A stretch of DNA of 64,000 nucleotides. It comes from Chitinophagaceae bacterium PMP191F. GTDB taxonomy: Bacteria; Bacteroidota; Bacteroidia; Chitinophagales; Chitinophagaceae. Position numbers and translations under genes: made by a program. Location: NCBI GenBank assembly GCA_001302245.1, contig LGYU01000036.1, positions 35,479 to 99,478 on the forward strand, read 5' to 3'. Shown one piece after another: positions 63,965-64,000 of the stretch. Numbering within the stretch: position 1 is the stretch's first letter; every line of letters begins with the position of its first letter. The notes beneath the pieces are model-generated. The model searched no databases. It had not been told where the DNA came from and saw only the letters and a list, made by a program, of their open reading frames with translations.

Positions 63965-64000
63965 TTAGCAAGGTAGCAGATGCTCTTCCGCTGAGCTACC
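63965..64000 (-). pseudogene. tRNA-like D-arm fragment at the window edge
   Basis: Minus strand: GGTAGCTCAGCGGAAGAGCA, a complete D-arm with T8/A9, then TCTGCTACC. The 3' side lacks the complementary anticodon strand and diverges. Either a fragment or the 5' half of a recombined tRNA gene; its 5' end lies outside the window. Confidence 0.5.

Noticed and set aside
1..64000. CRISPR arrays, insertion sequences, transposases, integrases, replication origin
   Set aside because: Scanned both strands; no regularly spaced exact repeats, no transposase or integrase frame and no dnaA-box cluster seen.

Overview
The window reads as chromosomal DNA from a Bacteroidota bacterium, most likely a member of the Chitinophagaceae. 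The grounds are a SusC/SusD-type outer-membrane pair with an ECF sigma/FecR pair, a bacillithiol enzyme (BshC), the rpmB-rpmG-DUF4295 cluster, promoter boxes close to the Bacteroidota consensus (TTTG-N19-TAnnTTTG), lipoprotein signals and Tat leaders. Assignment below phylum level is inference.

Layout. 1-4.5 kb (minus): first RND efflux operon (adaptor, permease, TolC cut by the window edge). 4.7-24 kb: mostly core genes, namely purE, bshC, an aldose epimerase, an alpha-ketoglutarate-semialdehyde-type dehydrogenase opposite an AraC regulator, rimO, ftsY, DUF4295-rpmG-rpmB, ppk1-ppx, panB and an ALDH7-type dehydrogenase. 24-31 kb: an OmpA/TSP3 protein, a subtilase with a large insertion, DinB, a DUF2520-type protein and an alpha/beta hydrolase. 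31.7-35.6 kb: an apparent operon of three exported proteins (Tat amine oxidase, Tat aminotransferase, Hint-domain protein). 36.6-44.2 kb: ECF sigma, FecR, SusC, SusD and an ectonucleotide phosphodiesterase-like enzyme; the SusD gene carries a one-base frameshift at a T5 run. 44.4-50.1 kb (minus): second RND operon. 50.2-51.7 kb: small proteins, a candidate small RNA and a possible AraC remnant. 51.7-58.5 kb (minus): third RND operon behind an AraC regulator.

58.5-64 kb is visibly more AT-rich and looks like accessory DNA. It holds a broken PIN-domain gene, a 539-residue orphan protein ending in an RX5H motif like that of HEPN ribonucleases, an OprB-type porin, degenerate tRNA copies each followed by a terminator hairpin, a lipoprotein with a complete metzincin zinc motif, and another tRNA-like fragment at the window edge. 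This is the best candidate for an undescribed system or a decayed defence/integration hotspot.

Intergenic DNA elsewhere is rich in degenerate word-like repeats (TTTGAAAAT, GTGAATCGTGA-like, TTATAAGTTTTAAGT-like), and two spacers share a palindromic element built on GCTGGTG/CACCAGC.
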